NCBI GenBank assembly: GCA_964370195.1
Contig: CAYJIH010000006.1
Location: forward strand, 1 to 64,000
Direction: 5' to 3'
From: JAAYCI01 sp964370195
GTDB lineage: Bacteria; Bacillota; Clostridia; Oscillospirales; Ruminococcaceae
Length of the DNA stretch: 64,000 nucleotides
The number at the start of each line of letters is the position of its first letter. Position 1 is the stretch's first letter. Below are positions 1-7,596 of this stretch, one piece after another. The notes under the pieces were generated by a model that worked only from the letters and a program-made list of their open reading frames with translations, searched no databases and was not told the origin of the DNA. The translations under genes and the position numbers were made by a program.

Positions 1-454
1 CAAAGGGCGATGTTTTATAAAAGTCACACACCGCAGGGCAGCGAGGCTTCGTGCTACACCCCCGTTTGCGCCGCTATGGTCACACCAAAATAGAAGCTGT
101 GCTTGCGTTAACAAGCACAGCTTCTATTTTGGTGGATGGTAACCCGTTACGCGTGGACGCAGCACGAAACCTCGCTACCCTATGTGGCGTGACCTTAAAA
201 AAACCGCCCTGACGCTTTCCCTTTGTACGCGCTCATGTTCTACGCGCCCTTTAGAAAAAGCTTTTGCCCCTGCTTTTCTCGAAAAGCGGGCGGGGTTTGG
301 GGCGGCGCCCCAAGGTCTTACGCGCGCGAGCAGCGGGCAAATTCAACCCAAAAGCCGAAGGGCGGTGTTTTTAACAGTCTAAACGCCCGGCCATAAAGGC
401 CGAGCGTTTTCATCCTCTTATCTTAAACACAAAACTGCAAGCTGGCACACCTGC
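1..454. repeat. GC-rich palindromic intergenic element
   Basis: Bases 1-208 form a long imperfect inverted repeat. Its core is a perfect 23-bp hairpin (83-105 with 112-134, six-base loop), and similarity between the arms continues outward to about 4 and 208, reaching almost to the window edge, so the element may begin outside. Further small palindromes follow (297-303 with 307-313; an agggcg-type motif recurs near 360). The region is GC-richer than nearby intergenic DNA and contains no convincing gene. It looks like a dispersed repeat or MITE-like element, but no transposase or target-site duplication can be seen. The class of element is inferred. Confidence 0.5.
381..409 (-). terminator. probable terminator of the dCMP deaminase gene
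   Basis: A 12-bp stem (381-392 with 398-409, loop ataaa) lies 46 bases beyond the stop of the minus-strand deaminase gene. One pair is a G:U wobble only if read on the minus strand, which supports that orientation. The following T run is short, so efficiency is uncertain. Confidence 0.5.
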
Positions 455-934
455 CTATAATTCCAGTTCAATTTTTCGGCCAGTGGGGCGATATTCAGTG
501 TATTTTACGCCCACCATATCAAACATCCGTTTGCTGGCGATGGTTTCGTCACTGTTTGCATACTTGTCTGATTGATACACCACCTCGGCAATGCCACTTT
601 GAATAATAGCCTTTGCGCACTCATTGCACGGAAACAAAGTTGTGTATAAAATGGCCCCACGTAAGCTGTTACCCGTGTTGTTTAAAATGGCGTTGAGCTC
701 GGCATGGCATACGTACATATATTTTGTATCCAGTGCATCCCCATCACGGCCCCAAGGCATCACGTCATCCAAACAGCCTGTGGGCATACCGTTGTAACCA
801 AGCGATAATATCTTATGATCTCGGCTTACGATGCAGGCCCCCACCTGCGTGCTATTGTCTTTCGAGCGCTGTGCACTTAAACAGGCAATCGCCATAAAAT
901 ACTCTGCCCAAGAAATGTAACTATCACGTTTCAT
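455..934 (-). CDS. dCMP deaminase (ComEB family)
   Basis: This 159-residue protein is a zinc-dependent cytidine/deoxycytidylate deaminase, which converts dCMP to dUMP to feed dTMP synthesis in the cytoplasm. The zinc site is plain: CHAELNAI (His ligand plus catalytic Glu) around residues 76-83 and PCNECAK about 25 residues later (two Cys ligands). The N-terminal SKDNSTQVGACIV and GYNGMPTGC segments are typical of dCMP rather than tRNA adenosine deaminases. Length fits the family. The start is the ATG at 934, preceded by a G-rich Shine-Dalgarno (aaaggggggc). It is monocistronic, with its own promoter at 961-989 and a terminator-like hairpin just downstream. Confidence 0.93.
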   Translation of the reverse strand: MKRDSYISWAEYFMAIACLSAQRSKDNSTQVGACIVSRDHKILSLGYNGMPTGCLDDVMPWGRDGDALDTKYMYVCHAELNAILNNTGNSLRGAILYTTLFPCNECAKAIIQSGIAEVVYQSDKYANSDETIASKRMFDMVGVKYTEYRPTGRKIELEL

Positions 935-960
935 TGCATGCCCCCCTTTTTTCTACTTTC

Positions 961-989
961 ATCATAGCATAGGCGCCTGAACACAGCAA
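961..989 (-). promoter_or_regulatory. sigma-A-type promoter of the dCMP deaminase gene
   Basis: On the minus strand TTGCTG (984-989) and TATGAT (961-966) are separated by 17 bases. The predicted transcript has a leader of only about 20 bases before the deaminase start at 934. Confidence 0.55.
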
Positions 990-1018
990 GCCCTTATTCT
1001 ATCTGTTTCTTAAAAAGC

Positions 1019-1049
1019 AAAAAGAACTGCGGGGGGCGCAGTTCTTTTT
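1019..1049. terminator. bidirectional terminator-like hairpin between divergent genes
   Basis: A perfect 13-bp stem (1019-1031 with 1037-1049) with a five-G loop is flanked by A and T runs on both sides. It lies between the divergent deaminase and Lrp genes and upstream of the deaminase promoter, so neither gene needs it as an end. Nothing else was found in 935-1274 apart from AT-rich promoter-like sequence. Confidence 0.55.
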
Positions 1050-1274
1050 ACATAAGAAGGGTGGGAAAGTACAAACAAAGGAAATACTTATCGCGTTTTT
1101 TATTCTATCAGAGTGTCAAATTATTGTCAAAATATTTTTCTACTTTTTAGTTATTTTTATTCTTTTCTTTTTCAATAAAAACCATTATAATTAAGGTAGC
1201 ACAGAATATTTCTTAATATAATAAGATTTCGTTTTTTTAGCCTTACCCAACACTTAATTATATAAGGAGTTTTT

Positions 1275-1703
1275 ATGGACAGTATTGACCGTGATATTTT
1301 GCATCTTCTACAACAAAATGCACGTATTACCATTAAGGAAATTGCAAAACAAATCAACCTCACATCGCCTGCTGTCTCCGATCGCATTCGGCGCATGGAG
1401 AAACAAGAGGTTATTTTAGGCTACACAGTGCGCCTAAACACAAACTACAATAAAAATAGCATCAACGCGCTTATATCCATCACGGTTCCCATTGCATCAC
1501 GTAGCATGTTTGTCTCTCTTGTAAAAACAAAGCCAGACATATTAAAATGTTATCACGTTACGGGCGACCAAAGTTACATGATGCGTGTGCGCTGTGAGGA
1601 TATGTCCACTTTAGAAAGCCTTTTGGGGCAATTGCAACAAGTGGGCCACACCAGCACCCAAATTATTTTATCAGACATGGTGGTGGCCGGGCCTTCGTTT
1701 TAA
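1275..1703 (+). CDS. Lrp/AsnC family transcriptional regulator
   Basis: This is a 142-residue Lrp/AsnC-type DNA-binding protein. Residues 1-50 hold the helix-turn-helix (IDRDILHLLQQNARITIKEI, then a recognition helix SPAVSDRIRRME). From about residue 65 follows the ligand-binding, oligomerising RAM/ACT-like domain ending in LSDMVV. The family controls amino-acid metabolism in response to amino acids. Its ATG follows TATAAGGAGTTTTT, a good ribosome binding site. No amino-acid gene is adjacent, so the target cannot be named; a lectin gene follows on the same strand after 258 bases. Confidence 0.93.
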   Translation: MDSIDRDILHLLQQNARITIKEIAKQINLTSPAVSDRIRRMEKQEVILGYTVRLNTNYNKNSINALISITVPIASRSMFVSLVKTKPDILKCYHVTGDQSYMMRVRCEDMSTLESLLGQLQQVGHTSTQIILSDMVVAGPSF

Positions 1704-1961
1704 TGTGGAATATACAGTAACTAATTCTGCAAAAAACACACTGTGCAACGCCTTTTGGGCACCCTAGGCCTCGTTTATGAGCGATTGTTTTATTCGTGCT
1801 TGCCTATTTTATCCATTGCAGGCGCTTTGCTTTTGCACATTTTTGTTGTTTTTGTAAAAAAACAGCGCTTCAATTGCATTTTCTTGTACTTCATGCTATA
1901 CTATTCACTGTCATGTGATTCCCGTATACACATTAAACTGTTTTCTATTTCAGGAGGGTAT

Positions 1962-2709
1962 ATGCCAACAAAAAAAGAGAATCTCGTTGAAAATTTGCAA
2001 GTATACGCCATTCTAACAAAGAATGGAAAGGCACTGGAAGTGGGCGATTTTAGCCACGACAACAGCGGCACTGTTCGCATTTGGACAAATGCAAATGGTG
2101 AAACACAACAGTGGCGTTTTGAAAAAGTAGCCGGAGACTATTATAAGATTTGCAATGTTTTTTCCGGCAAGGTGCTCGATGTGGCCATGCAAGGAAGCGA
2201 AAACGGAACTTGGGTGCATCAGTGGGACTATCTCGGTTCAGACAGCCAGCTGTGGAGCATAGAAAAAGCAGGTCGTGGCTACTTTAAACTTTGCTCTAAA
2301 CTTTCCGGAAAATATTTAGACCTCATGGGCCTAGGTGTTACCGATGGTACGCCAGCACACATTTGGGAAGCTACAGACAACACAACACAGCGCTGGAAAT
2401 TGCTTCAGTTCGAGCCTGCTAAAACGAAAACAAAAAAAGCTCCGGCAAAAAAAGCTCCGGCAAAAAAAACCGCCGCTAAAAAAACCACCACAAAAACTGC
2501 NNNNNNNNNNNNNNNNNNNNNNNNNNNNNNNNNNNNNNNNNNNNNNNNNNNNNNNNNNNNNNNNNNNNNNNNNNNNNNNNNNNNNNNNNNNNNNNNNNNN
2601 AAAAACCACCACAAAAACTGCAGCAAAATCTACAGCAACAAAAACAGGCACCACCAGAACACGTAAAACCCCTGCTGTGGCCACTGCAACTGTTATTAAG
2701 GACACATAA
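1962..2709 (+). CDS. ricin-type beta-trefoil lectin with lysine-rich tail (spans assembly gap)
   Basis: The ATG at 1962 follows a strong caggagggtat ribosome binding site; the same frame is open from 1743 but has no credible start there. Residues 1-150 form a ricin B-type carbohydrate-binding trefoil with three QxW repeats (QQWRFEK, QLWSIEK, QRWKLLQ). After it comes a histone-H1-like tail of KKAPAKK and KKTTTKT repeats that runs into the 100-N gap, and beyond the gap a Lys/Thr/Ala-rich end finishing IKDT at 2709. The reading frame changes across the gap only because 100 N is a placeholder. There is no signal peptide, so the protein may stay inside the cell and the basic tail may bind nucleic acid or anionic polymer; this is inference. 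Substrate unknown. Confidence 0.8.
2501..2600. other. assembly gap (100 N)
   Basis: The 21 bases before the gap (2480-2500) are identical to the 21 bases after it (2601-2621). The gap therefore sits in a repeat and could be a simple contig overlap. Removing 121 bases, or any gap length divisible by three, restores the lectin reading frame. Confidence 0.95.
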
Positions 2710-2772
2710 AATCTTTTTACAATCAAAGAAAATTAAGGCGCAATTTACACCCTTTTCTTACATCTATTGTTT

Positions 2773-2813
2773 ATAAAAGCCTGCTTTCCAAAATGGAAGC
2801 AGGCTTTTATTTG
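2773..2813 (+). terminator. intrinsic terminator after the lectin gene
   Basis: A stem formed by ataaaagcctgctt and its complement (with one bulged T) closes a four-A loop and ends in a T-rich tract. It could also serve the convergent minus-strand GIY-YIG gene ending at 2827. Confidence 0.75.
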
Positions 2814-2826
2814 CACAAAATATACT

Positions 2827-3120
2827 TTAATCGTTTCGTTCTTCTTTTTCGTTTTTAATGGTTTTCTTCTCTTTGCTTCTCCAGCCTTGTGCCAACGCTT
2901 CTTTTTGTGCTTTGTTCAGTTTTTTTAGCCGTGCCTCTTCGGCCATCGCTTCAGCCCTTGTTTCAAAGTCTTGTGCATATACAAGCTTCACCGGCCGGCG
3001 GCTGCGCGTGTATTTTGCGCCACGCCCCTCGCTATGTGCCTTCACACGATTTTCAAGGTGGTTCGTCCACCCCGCATACAAAGAATTATCTGCACAGCGC
3101 ACTAAATACACCCAATTCAC
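2827..3120 (-). CDS. GIY-YIG nuclease family protein (YazA-like)
   Basis: The 97-residue protein is a stand-alone GIY-YIG domain: VYLVRC in strand one, LYAGWT in strand two, the helix NHLENRVKAHSEGRG, then YTRSRRPVKLVY. It ends in a charged Lys/Glu-rich tail. The family includes YazA/UPF0213 proteins, whose in vivo substrate is not established. Translation starts at GTG 3120, overlapping the stop of the upstream MYG1-family gene by four bases (GTGA), so the two are translationally coupled. In Bacillus yazA lies beside yabB and rsmI; here those genes are about 9 kb away. Confidence 0.88.
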   Translation of the reverse strand: MNWVYLVRCADNSLYAGWTNHLENRVKAHSEGRGAKYTRSRRPVKLVYAQDFETRAEAMAEEARLKKLNKAQKEALAQGWRSKEKKTIKNEKEERND

Positions 3121-4016
3121 AGCTTTTTCTTTAAGGCATTTCTATCTGCTTCGCTTTGTGCTTTGCGCCGCTCTTCTGCCTCTCTTGCCAAAACAGCCAA
3201 TTGTCGGGCACTTTCCTCACTGTCTGCCACCGCCATAAAGCCCGATGCATGACAAAAATGAATGTCTGCTACACCTGTAATGCGTTGCAGCTCCTCCTCG
3301 GGCTTGCCACGCCAATTTCCAGGCAACGGAATTTTCAGCCCCAATTTTCCACTAAAATCCTTTGGCACACATTGCAAGCTGATGCCTCCACGCGGAGAGG
3401 GGTGAATGACAAATTCGGCCTTGCTTTCTACAAGCACCGGTTTCCATGGCACATAGGTAGATAGCACCACAATGCCATCTTTCATATCACGCAATGCCTT
3501 TTCGGCCAGCGTTTTCCCGCGATGTGCTGCCGCAAACCCTTCGATGCGGCGCTCTAGCAATTTTTGTGCCACATTTAGCGCCTCTTCAAACGCTGTGTTT
3601 TCGTCTTCGTTTGCGTCCCAAGAAGGATTAAACGCACCAATCAAAGCCGCCACCGCATTGCCTGTGCCATTGTTATCATCCAAATCCAGTGGTTGTACAA
3701 ATTTTTCGTCAAAGCGCTTGGCTTCCTCCTCGGGCAACAGGTGGTGCCCATATTTCTGCCACAGCAAACCAAAAGCCGCATACGGCGTTCCATTTGCACG
3801 GCGTTTTCTCTCTCTTTCGTGGTGGTCAAACTCGCCATTTCCAATATCAAAGGCAATCCCATCAAAATTTTTGGGGACTTCATATCCGCGAAAAATGCGA
3901 ATATCCGGGCGTAACATGCGTAGCAACGCTGCAGAAAAAACATCATCTGCATGAAAGCGGCCTGCATGGGTAAAACCCAGCTCCGGTAAATGGGCCGGAT
4001 TTTGTGATTCTGACAT
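3117..4016 (-). CDS. MYG1 family protein (UPF0160, DHH-like hydrolase)
   Basis: This 299-residue protein matches the MYG1/UPF0160 family. The N-terminal motif THAGRFHADDVFSAALLR and the later FDHHERER (DHH-like) provide the His/Asp metal ligands of a phosphoesterase or exonuclease fold; the C-terminal LQCVPK..FCHASGFMAV part is also family-typical. Eukaryotic MYG1 is a 3'-5' RNA exonuclease, and the bacterial substrate is not known. Length is normal. It is the first gene of a two-gene operon with the GIY-YIG nuclease (four-base overlap), suggesting a shared nucleic-acid role. Start ATG 4016 has the upstream AGGGAGGAACATTC. Confidence 0.9.
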   Translation of the reverse strand: MSESQNPAHLPELGFTHAGRFHADDVFSAALLRMLRPDIRIFRGYEVPKNFDGIAFDIGNGEFDHHERERKRRANGTPYAAFGLLWQKYGHHLLPEEEAKRFDEKFVQPLDLDDNNGTGNAVAALIGAFNPSWDANEDENTAFEEALNVAQKLLERRIEGFAAAHRGKTLAEKALRDMKDGIVVLSTYVPWKPVLVESKAEFVIHPSPRGGISLQCVPKDFSGKLGLKIPLPGNWRGKPEEELQRITGVADIHFCHASGFMAVADSEESARQLAVLAREAEERRKAQSEADRNALKKKL

Positions 4017-4139
4017 GAATGTTCCTCCCTATATGGGTATATTCCGTTTTATTTCGTTTCTTATATCCTATCATAATCTATATAAAGTTTGCCGTCAAAT
4101 GATTTTTACGAAAATTTCTACATTTTGTATATAACGCCC

Positions 4140-4168
4140 TTGTGTACAACAAGATATAGTAGTAAAAT
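4140..4168 (+). promoter_or_regulatory. promoter of nrdJ
   Basis: TTGTGT (4140-4145) and TAAAAT (4163-4168) are spaced by 17 bases. The resulting leader is about 35 bases, too short for a cobalamin riboswitch. Confidence 0.5.
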
Positions 4169-4208
4169 AAAAATTGGATTCTAATTTAATAAGACGAGGT
4201 GTAAAGAA

Positions 4209-6515
4209 ATGGCCTTTAATATTACAGACAATGCACGCAAAGTGCTGGAACGACGCTATTTGGAAACAGACGACAACGGAAATGTTTTGGAAACACCGGA
4301 AGATATGTTGCGCCGTGTGGCTAAAACCGTGGCCGGTGCCGACGCCTTATACGGTGATTCGAATACAGACGAAAGCGAAGCTGTGTTTTACGACATGATG
4401 GAAAACTTGCGATTTTTGCCAAACTCGCCCACGCTGATGAATGCCGGCCGACGCCTTGGCCAACTTTCGGCCTGTTTTGTGTTGCCGGTGGAAGACAGCA
4501 TGGAAGGCATTTTTGAATCGGTTAAAAACGCAGCTCTTATCCATAAATCGGGCGGTGGCACAGGGTTTTCTTTTTCACGGCTACGCCGCAACGGGGCCCC
4601 GGTTGGCTCTACCGGCGGTGTTGCCAGCGGCCCCATAAGCTTTATGAAAGTGTTTAACACCGCAACCGAAGCCGTTAAACAAGGCGGCACGCGCCGCGGT
4701 GCCAACATGGGTGTGTTGCGTGTGGATCATCCTGACATTTTGGAATTTATCTCTTGCAAAAAAGACACACGGGAAATTACAAATTTCAACTTATCAGTAG
4801 GCCTTACAGAAGAATTTATGCGCGCTGAAGCCGCGGGCGAAATGTATTCTCTCATCGACCCTTACGAAAAAAAGGTTTGTGGCGCCCTTTCGGCTCGTGA
4901 TGTGTTTGAAAAAATTGTAAAAGCGGCCTGGGAAAACGGCGAGCCCGGACTTTTATTTTTAGACCGTTTAAACCGCGACAATGTTGTGCCAAAACAAGGC
5001 GAATTCGAATCGACAAACCCATGTGGTGAGCAGCCCCTTTTGGCCTATGAATCATGTAATTTGGGCAGCATCAACTTGGTAAACATGTTAAAAACCGGCA
5101 CACAGTCTGCCGAAATTGATTGGGACCTTCTTAAAAAAACAGTGGCCGATGCCGTACATTTTTTAGACAACGTCATCGATGTAAATCATTACCCGCTGGA
5201 TCGCATTGCCGAGGCCACACGTGCCACACGAAAAATTGGGCTGGGTGTAATGGGCTGGGCCGATTTATTGTTGGTGATGGGACTCTCTTACAATAGTGAT
5301 GCCGCTTTGGCTTTGGCAGAAGAGGTGATGTCTTTTATTGAAGAAGAAGGCCACCGCGCTTCGCGCAAACTTGCCGAAACTCGCGGTGCTTTCCCACTGT
5401 TTGCAGAATCGACCCTGCACGGAAAAGAACCCCAGCGCAACGCCACCATTACCACCATTGCACCCACAGGCACGCTTTCCATTCTTGCCGGTTGTTCCTC
5501 CGGTGTAGAGCCCGTATTTGCGTATGTTTATATTCGCAACATCATGGACAACACAGAGCTTTTAGAGGTAAACCCCATTTTGCGCGCACGCCTTGAGCAA
5601 GAAGGGCTATACAGCGAAGATTTAATGCGCAAAATTGCACAGGCTGGCAGCATTGCCCACATGGAAGAAATTCCGCCTGCGCTTCGAGATGTTTTTGTTT
5701 GTAGCCATGATATCTCCCCCACATACCATGTAAAAATGCAAGCGGCTTTCCAGCACCACACAGACAATGCAGTATCGAAAACAGTGAACTTTTCCAAAGA
5801 GGCCACACAAGAAGATGTGGCCGACACCTACCGCCTTGCCTACCGCGAAGGGTGTAAGGGGCTTACCATTTACCGCGACGGCAGCCGCGAAGGGCAAGTG
5901 CTGAACATCGGTTCTGTAAACAATGGTGCCACACAAGACGAAAGTGTTTGCGAAGCTTGCAACACACCGTATGGGCAAATTCGTCCACGCAAGCGCCCCG
6001 CCATTACCTCCGGTTTTACAGAGCGCATGAAAATTGGCTGTGGAAACCTATATGTTACCGTGAATTACGACGAAAAAGGCATTTGTGAAGTTTTTACCAG
6101 CACAGGCAAAGCCGGTGGATGCTCTAGCCAAAGCGAAGCCACTGCCCGCCTTGCCAGCGTTGCTTTGCGCAGCGGCATGAATGTGGATGAAATTTACAAC
6201 CAACTCAAGGGCATTCGTTGCCCGTCTACCACACGTTTGGGCGGCATGAGTTGCACCTCTTGCCCCGATGCCATTGCCCGCGTGGTAAAAAAGGTGGCTC
6301 GCCATATTGAGCAAAACGAAGCTGCCAGCACCTTCCTTACACCAGAACCCCCTGTGGGCACCGCAAAAAAACACACGCGTGAGCCACGTTCTTTTGGCCC
6401 AAAACACACAACAGACGAGCCCGAAGGGCGCCAATGCCCCGAATGTGGCAAAGCACTTGCCCATGAAGGAGGCTGTGTAATTTGCCGCAGTTGCGGATTT
6501 TCGCGGTGCGGATAA
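4209..6515 (+). CDS. nrdJ: adenosylcobalamin-dependent ribonucleoside-diphosphate reductase (class II)
   Basis: The 768-residue enzyme reduces ribonucleotides to deoxyribonucleotides using adenosylcobalamin as radical source. Visible family signatures are GGTGFSFSRLR, the active-site loop NPCGEQP (Asn270, Cys272, Glu274), SCNLGSINL and APTGTLSILAGCSSGVEP. The B12-dependent subfamily C-terminal domain (GGCSSQSEATARLASVALRSG) follows, and the last residues form a four-plus-cysteine zinc-ribbon-like tail (CPECGK..CVICRSCGFSRC) that carries the redox cysteines. The ATG at 4209 follows gacgaggtgtaaag. It appears monocistronic. Class II enzymes work with or without oxygen, consistent with an anaerobe. 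No second reductase gene is in the window. Confidence 0.97.
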   Translation: MAFNITDNARKVLERRYLETDDNGNVLETPEDMLRRVAKTVAGADALYGDSNTDESEAVFYDMMENLRFLPNSPTLMNAGRRLGQLSACFVLPVEDSMEGIFESVKNAALIHKSGGGTGFSFSRLRRNGAPVGSTGGVASGPISFMKVFNTATEAVKQGGTRRGANMGVLRVDHPDILEFISCKKDTREITNFNLSVGLTEEFMRAEAAGEMYSLIDPYEKKVCGALSARDVFEKIVKAAWENGEPGLLFLDRLNRDNVVPKQGEFESTNPCGEQPLLAYESCNLGSINLVNMLKTGTQSAEIDWDLLKKTVADAVHFLDNVIDVNHYPLDRIAEATRATRKIGLGVMGWADLLLVMGLSYNSDAALALAEEVMSFIEEEGHRASRKLAETRGAFPLFAESTLHGKEPQRNATITTIAPTGTLSILAGCSSGVEPVFAYVYIRNIMDNTELLEVNPILRARLEQEGLYSEDLMRKIAQAGSIAHMEEIPPALRDVFVCSHDISPTYHVKMQAAFQHHTDNAVSKTVNFSKEATQEDVADTYRLAYREGCKGLTIYRDGSREGQVLNIGSVNNGATQDESVCEACNTPYGQIRPRKRPAITSGFTERMKIGCGNLYVTVNYDEKGICEVFTSTGKAGGCSSQSEATARLASVALRSGMNVDEIYNQLKGIRCPSTTRLGGMSCTSCPDAIARVVKKVARHIEQNEAASTFLTPEPPVGTAKKHTREPRSFGPKHTTDEPEGRQCPECGKALAHEGGCVICRSCGFSRCG

Positions 6516-6798
6516 CCATGAAACGAAGCACCATCCACCTGCATTGGTGCACGCATGTGCCCTCTTCAAAACCTCTATTCATATTTTAGGGCGTGGCCCT
6601 TTTTGGCAATCTGCCTAATTTATTTCTCAGAATTTTTTTTACTTTTTCTTTGCGAAACACTTGCAATTTACGGCCTGTATAACAGCACCTCACTGCCAAT
6701 TGTTGAAAACTCTGTTGAAAATGTTAAAAAGTGGCTTTTTTACCTTCTCTATCATTCAACAATGCAAAAACGCCCCTGAAAGTGGTTTAAACTTTTTG
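6516..6798. other. intergenic region after nrdJ
   Basis: About 280 bases lie between nrdJ and the next promoter. A weak hairpin near 6528-6551 (gcacca/tggtgc) could end the nrdJ transcript. No small ORF with a ribosome binding site was found. Confidence 0.4.
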
Positions 6799-6827
6799 TT
6801 GAACAAAGAAGGGCTCTCTGCTATACT
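6799..6827 (+). promoter_or_regulatory. promoter of the rhomboid-like/yaaO gene cluster
   Basis: TTGAAC (6799-6804) and TATACT (6822-6827) are 17 bases apart, giving a leader of about 80 bases before the ATG at 6917. Confidence 0.55.
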
Positions 6828-6916
6828 TAATCCACAGTGCAAAATGTATTTTTATAAAAATATTGTTCGTTCGTTCTTTTTAAACATCTATTCTTTAAAC
6901 AGTTGGAGGATTTACA

Positions 6917-7585
6917 ATGAAATGGCTCTATAAACTGGAACACAAATATGGAAGGCGCTATATTCATGGGCTGATGACCATTGTGGTTATTGGCATGGCC
7001 GCCGTGTACGTTTTAGATATGGCCGCTGCCGGCGCCGGTTTTAACATGAGTTCTTTACTTAGTTTAAACCGGGCTGCTATTTTACAAGGTGAAGTGTGGC
7101 GGCTTATCACGTTTGTCTTTGTGCCAGATGGCTCAAATACATTTTTCTTGCTTATCTCGCTTTATTTTTACTATATGATGGGCCGCAACTTAGAATATGT
7201 TTGGGGTGGCTTTCGGCTAAATTTGTACTATCTTGTTGGCATCATCGGTGCCATTCTTTCTTGCTTTATCGTTGGCTTTGGCACAAATGTTTACTTAAAC
7301 CTTTCTCTGTTTCTTGCCTTTGCCACCGTGGCACCAGACACAAGCTTTATGCTGTTTTTTGTTGTACAAATCAAAGCCAAATGGCTGGCCATTGCGTATG
7401 CTGCTTTTCTTGTGGCACAGCTTTTGTTCCAGTTTATCGCTTCGCCACTGCTTGGGCTGTTTATGCTTGTATCTTTGGCCTTTAGCCTCATCAACTATGC
7501 TTTGTTCTTTGGCAACACACTCATTCGCAATGTTAAAGAACAAATTCGCATCAGCCGCAACCGCCGCAATTGGCGCGGCCGTTAA
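6917..7585 (+). CDS. rhomboid-like membrane protein lacking the catalytic serine
   Basis: This 222-residue protein has about six hydrophobic helices and a basic C-terminal tail (RISRNRRNWRGR). The layout and the segment GEVWRLITFVFVPDG, followed by YYMMGRNLEYVWG, resemble rhomboid-family intramembrane proteins (compare WRLxT..F and G..LE..WG). The GxSG catalytic serine motif expected in helix 4 is absent, that region reading TNVYLNLSLFLAFA, so it is probably a pseudoprotease of the Derlin/iRhom kind. This is inferred from pattern only. The ATG follows TTGGAGGATTTACA. The next gene starts 11 bases downstream, so it likely shares an operon with the yaaO-rsmI cluster. Confidence 0.7.
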   Translation: MKWLYKLEHKYGRRYIHGLMTIVVIGMAAVYVLDMAAAGAGFNMSSLLSLNRAAILQGEVWRLITFVFVPDGSNTFFLLISLYFYYMMGRNLEYVWGGFRLNLYYLVGIIGAILSCFIVGFGTNVYLNLSLFLAFATVAPDTSFMLFFVVQIKAKWLAIAYAAFLVAQLLFQFIASPLLGLFMLVSLAFSLINYALFFGNTLIRNVKEQIRISRNRRNWRGR

Positions 7586-7596
7586 AAGGGGCCAGG

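Noticed and set aside
182..382. 66-codon plus-strand ORF
   Set aside because: It lies within the palindromic GC-rich element, has no ribosome binding site, and its sequence is Arg/Ser-rich and biased as expected from repeat DNA.
1743..1961. N-terminal extension of the lectin ORF
   Set aside because: The ATG at 1962 has a strong ribosome binding site; the upstream part has none and reads as AT-rich noncoding DNA.
4017..4208. Cobalamin riboswitch upstream of nrdJ
   Set aside because: The predicted leader is only about 35 bases and no B12-box-like sequence is seen.
6048..6569. 173-codon minus-strand ORF opposite nrdJ
   Set aside because: It is antisense to conserved nrdJ coding sequence and its translation has no protein-like pattern; it follows from codon bias of the true gene.
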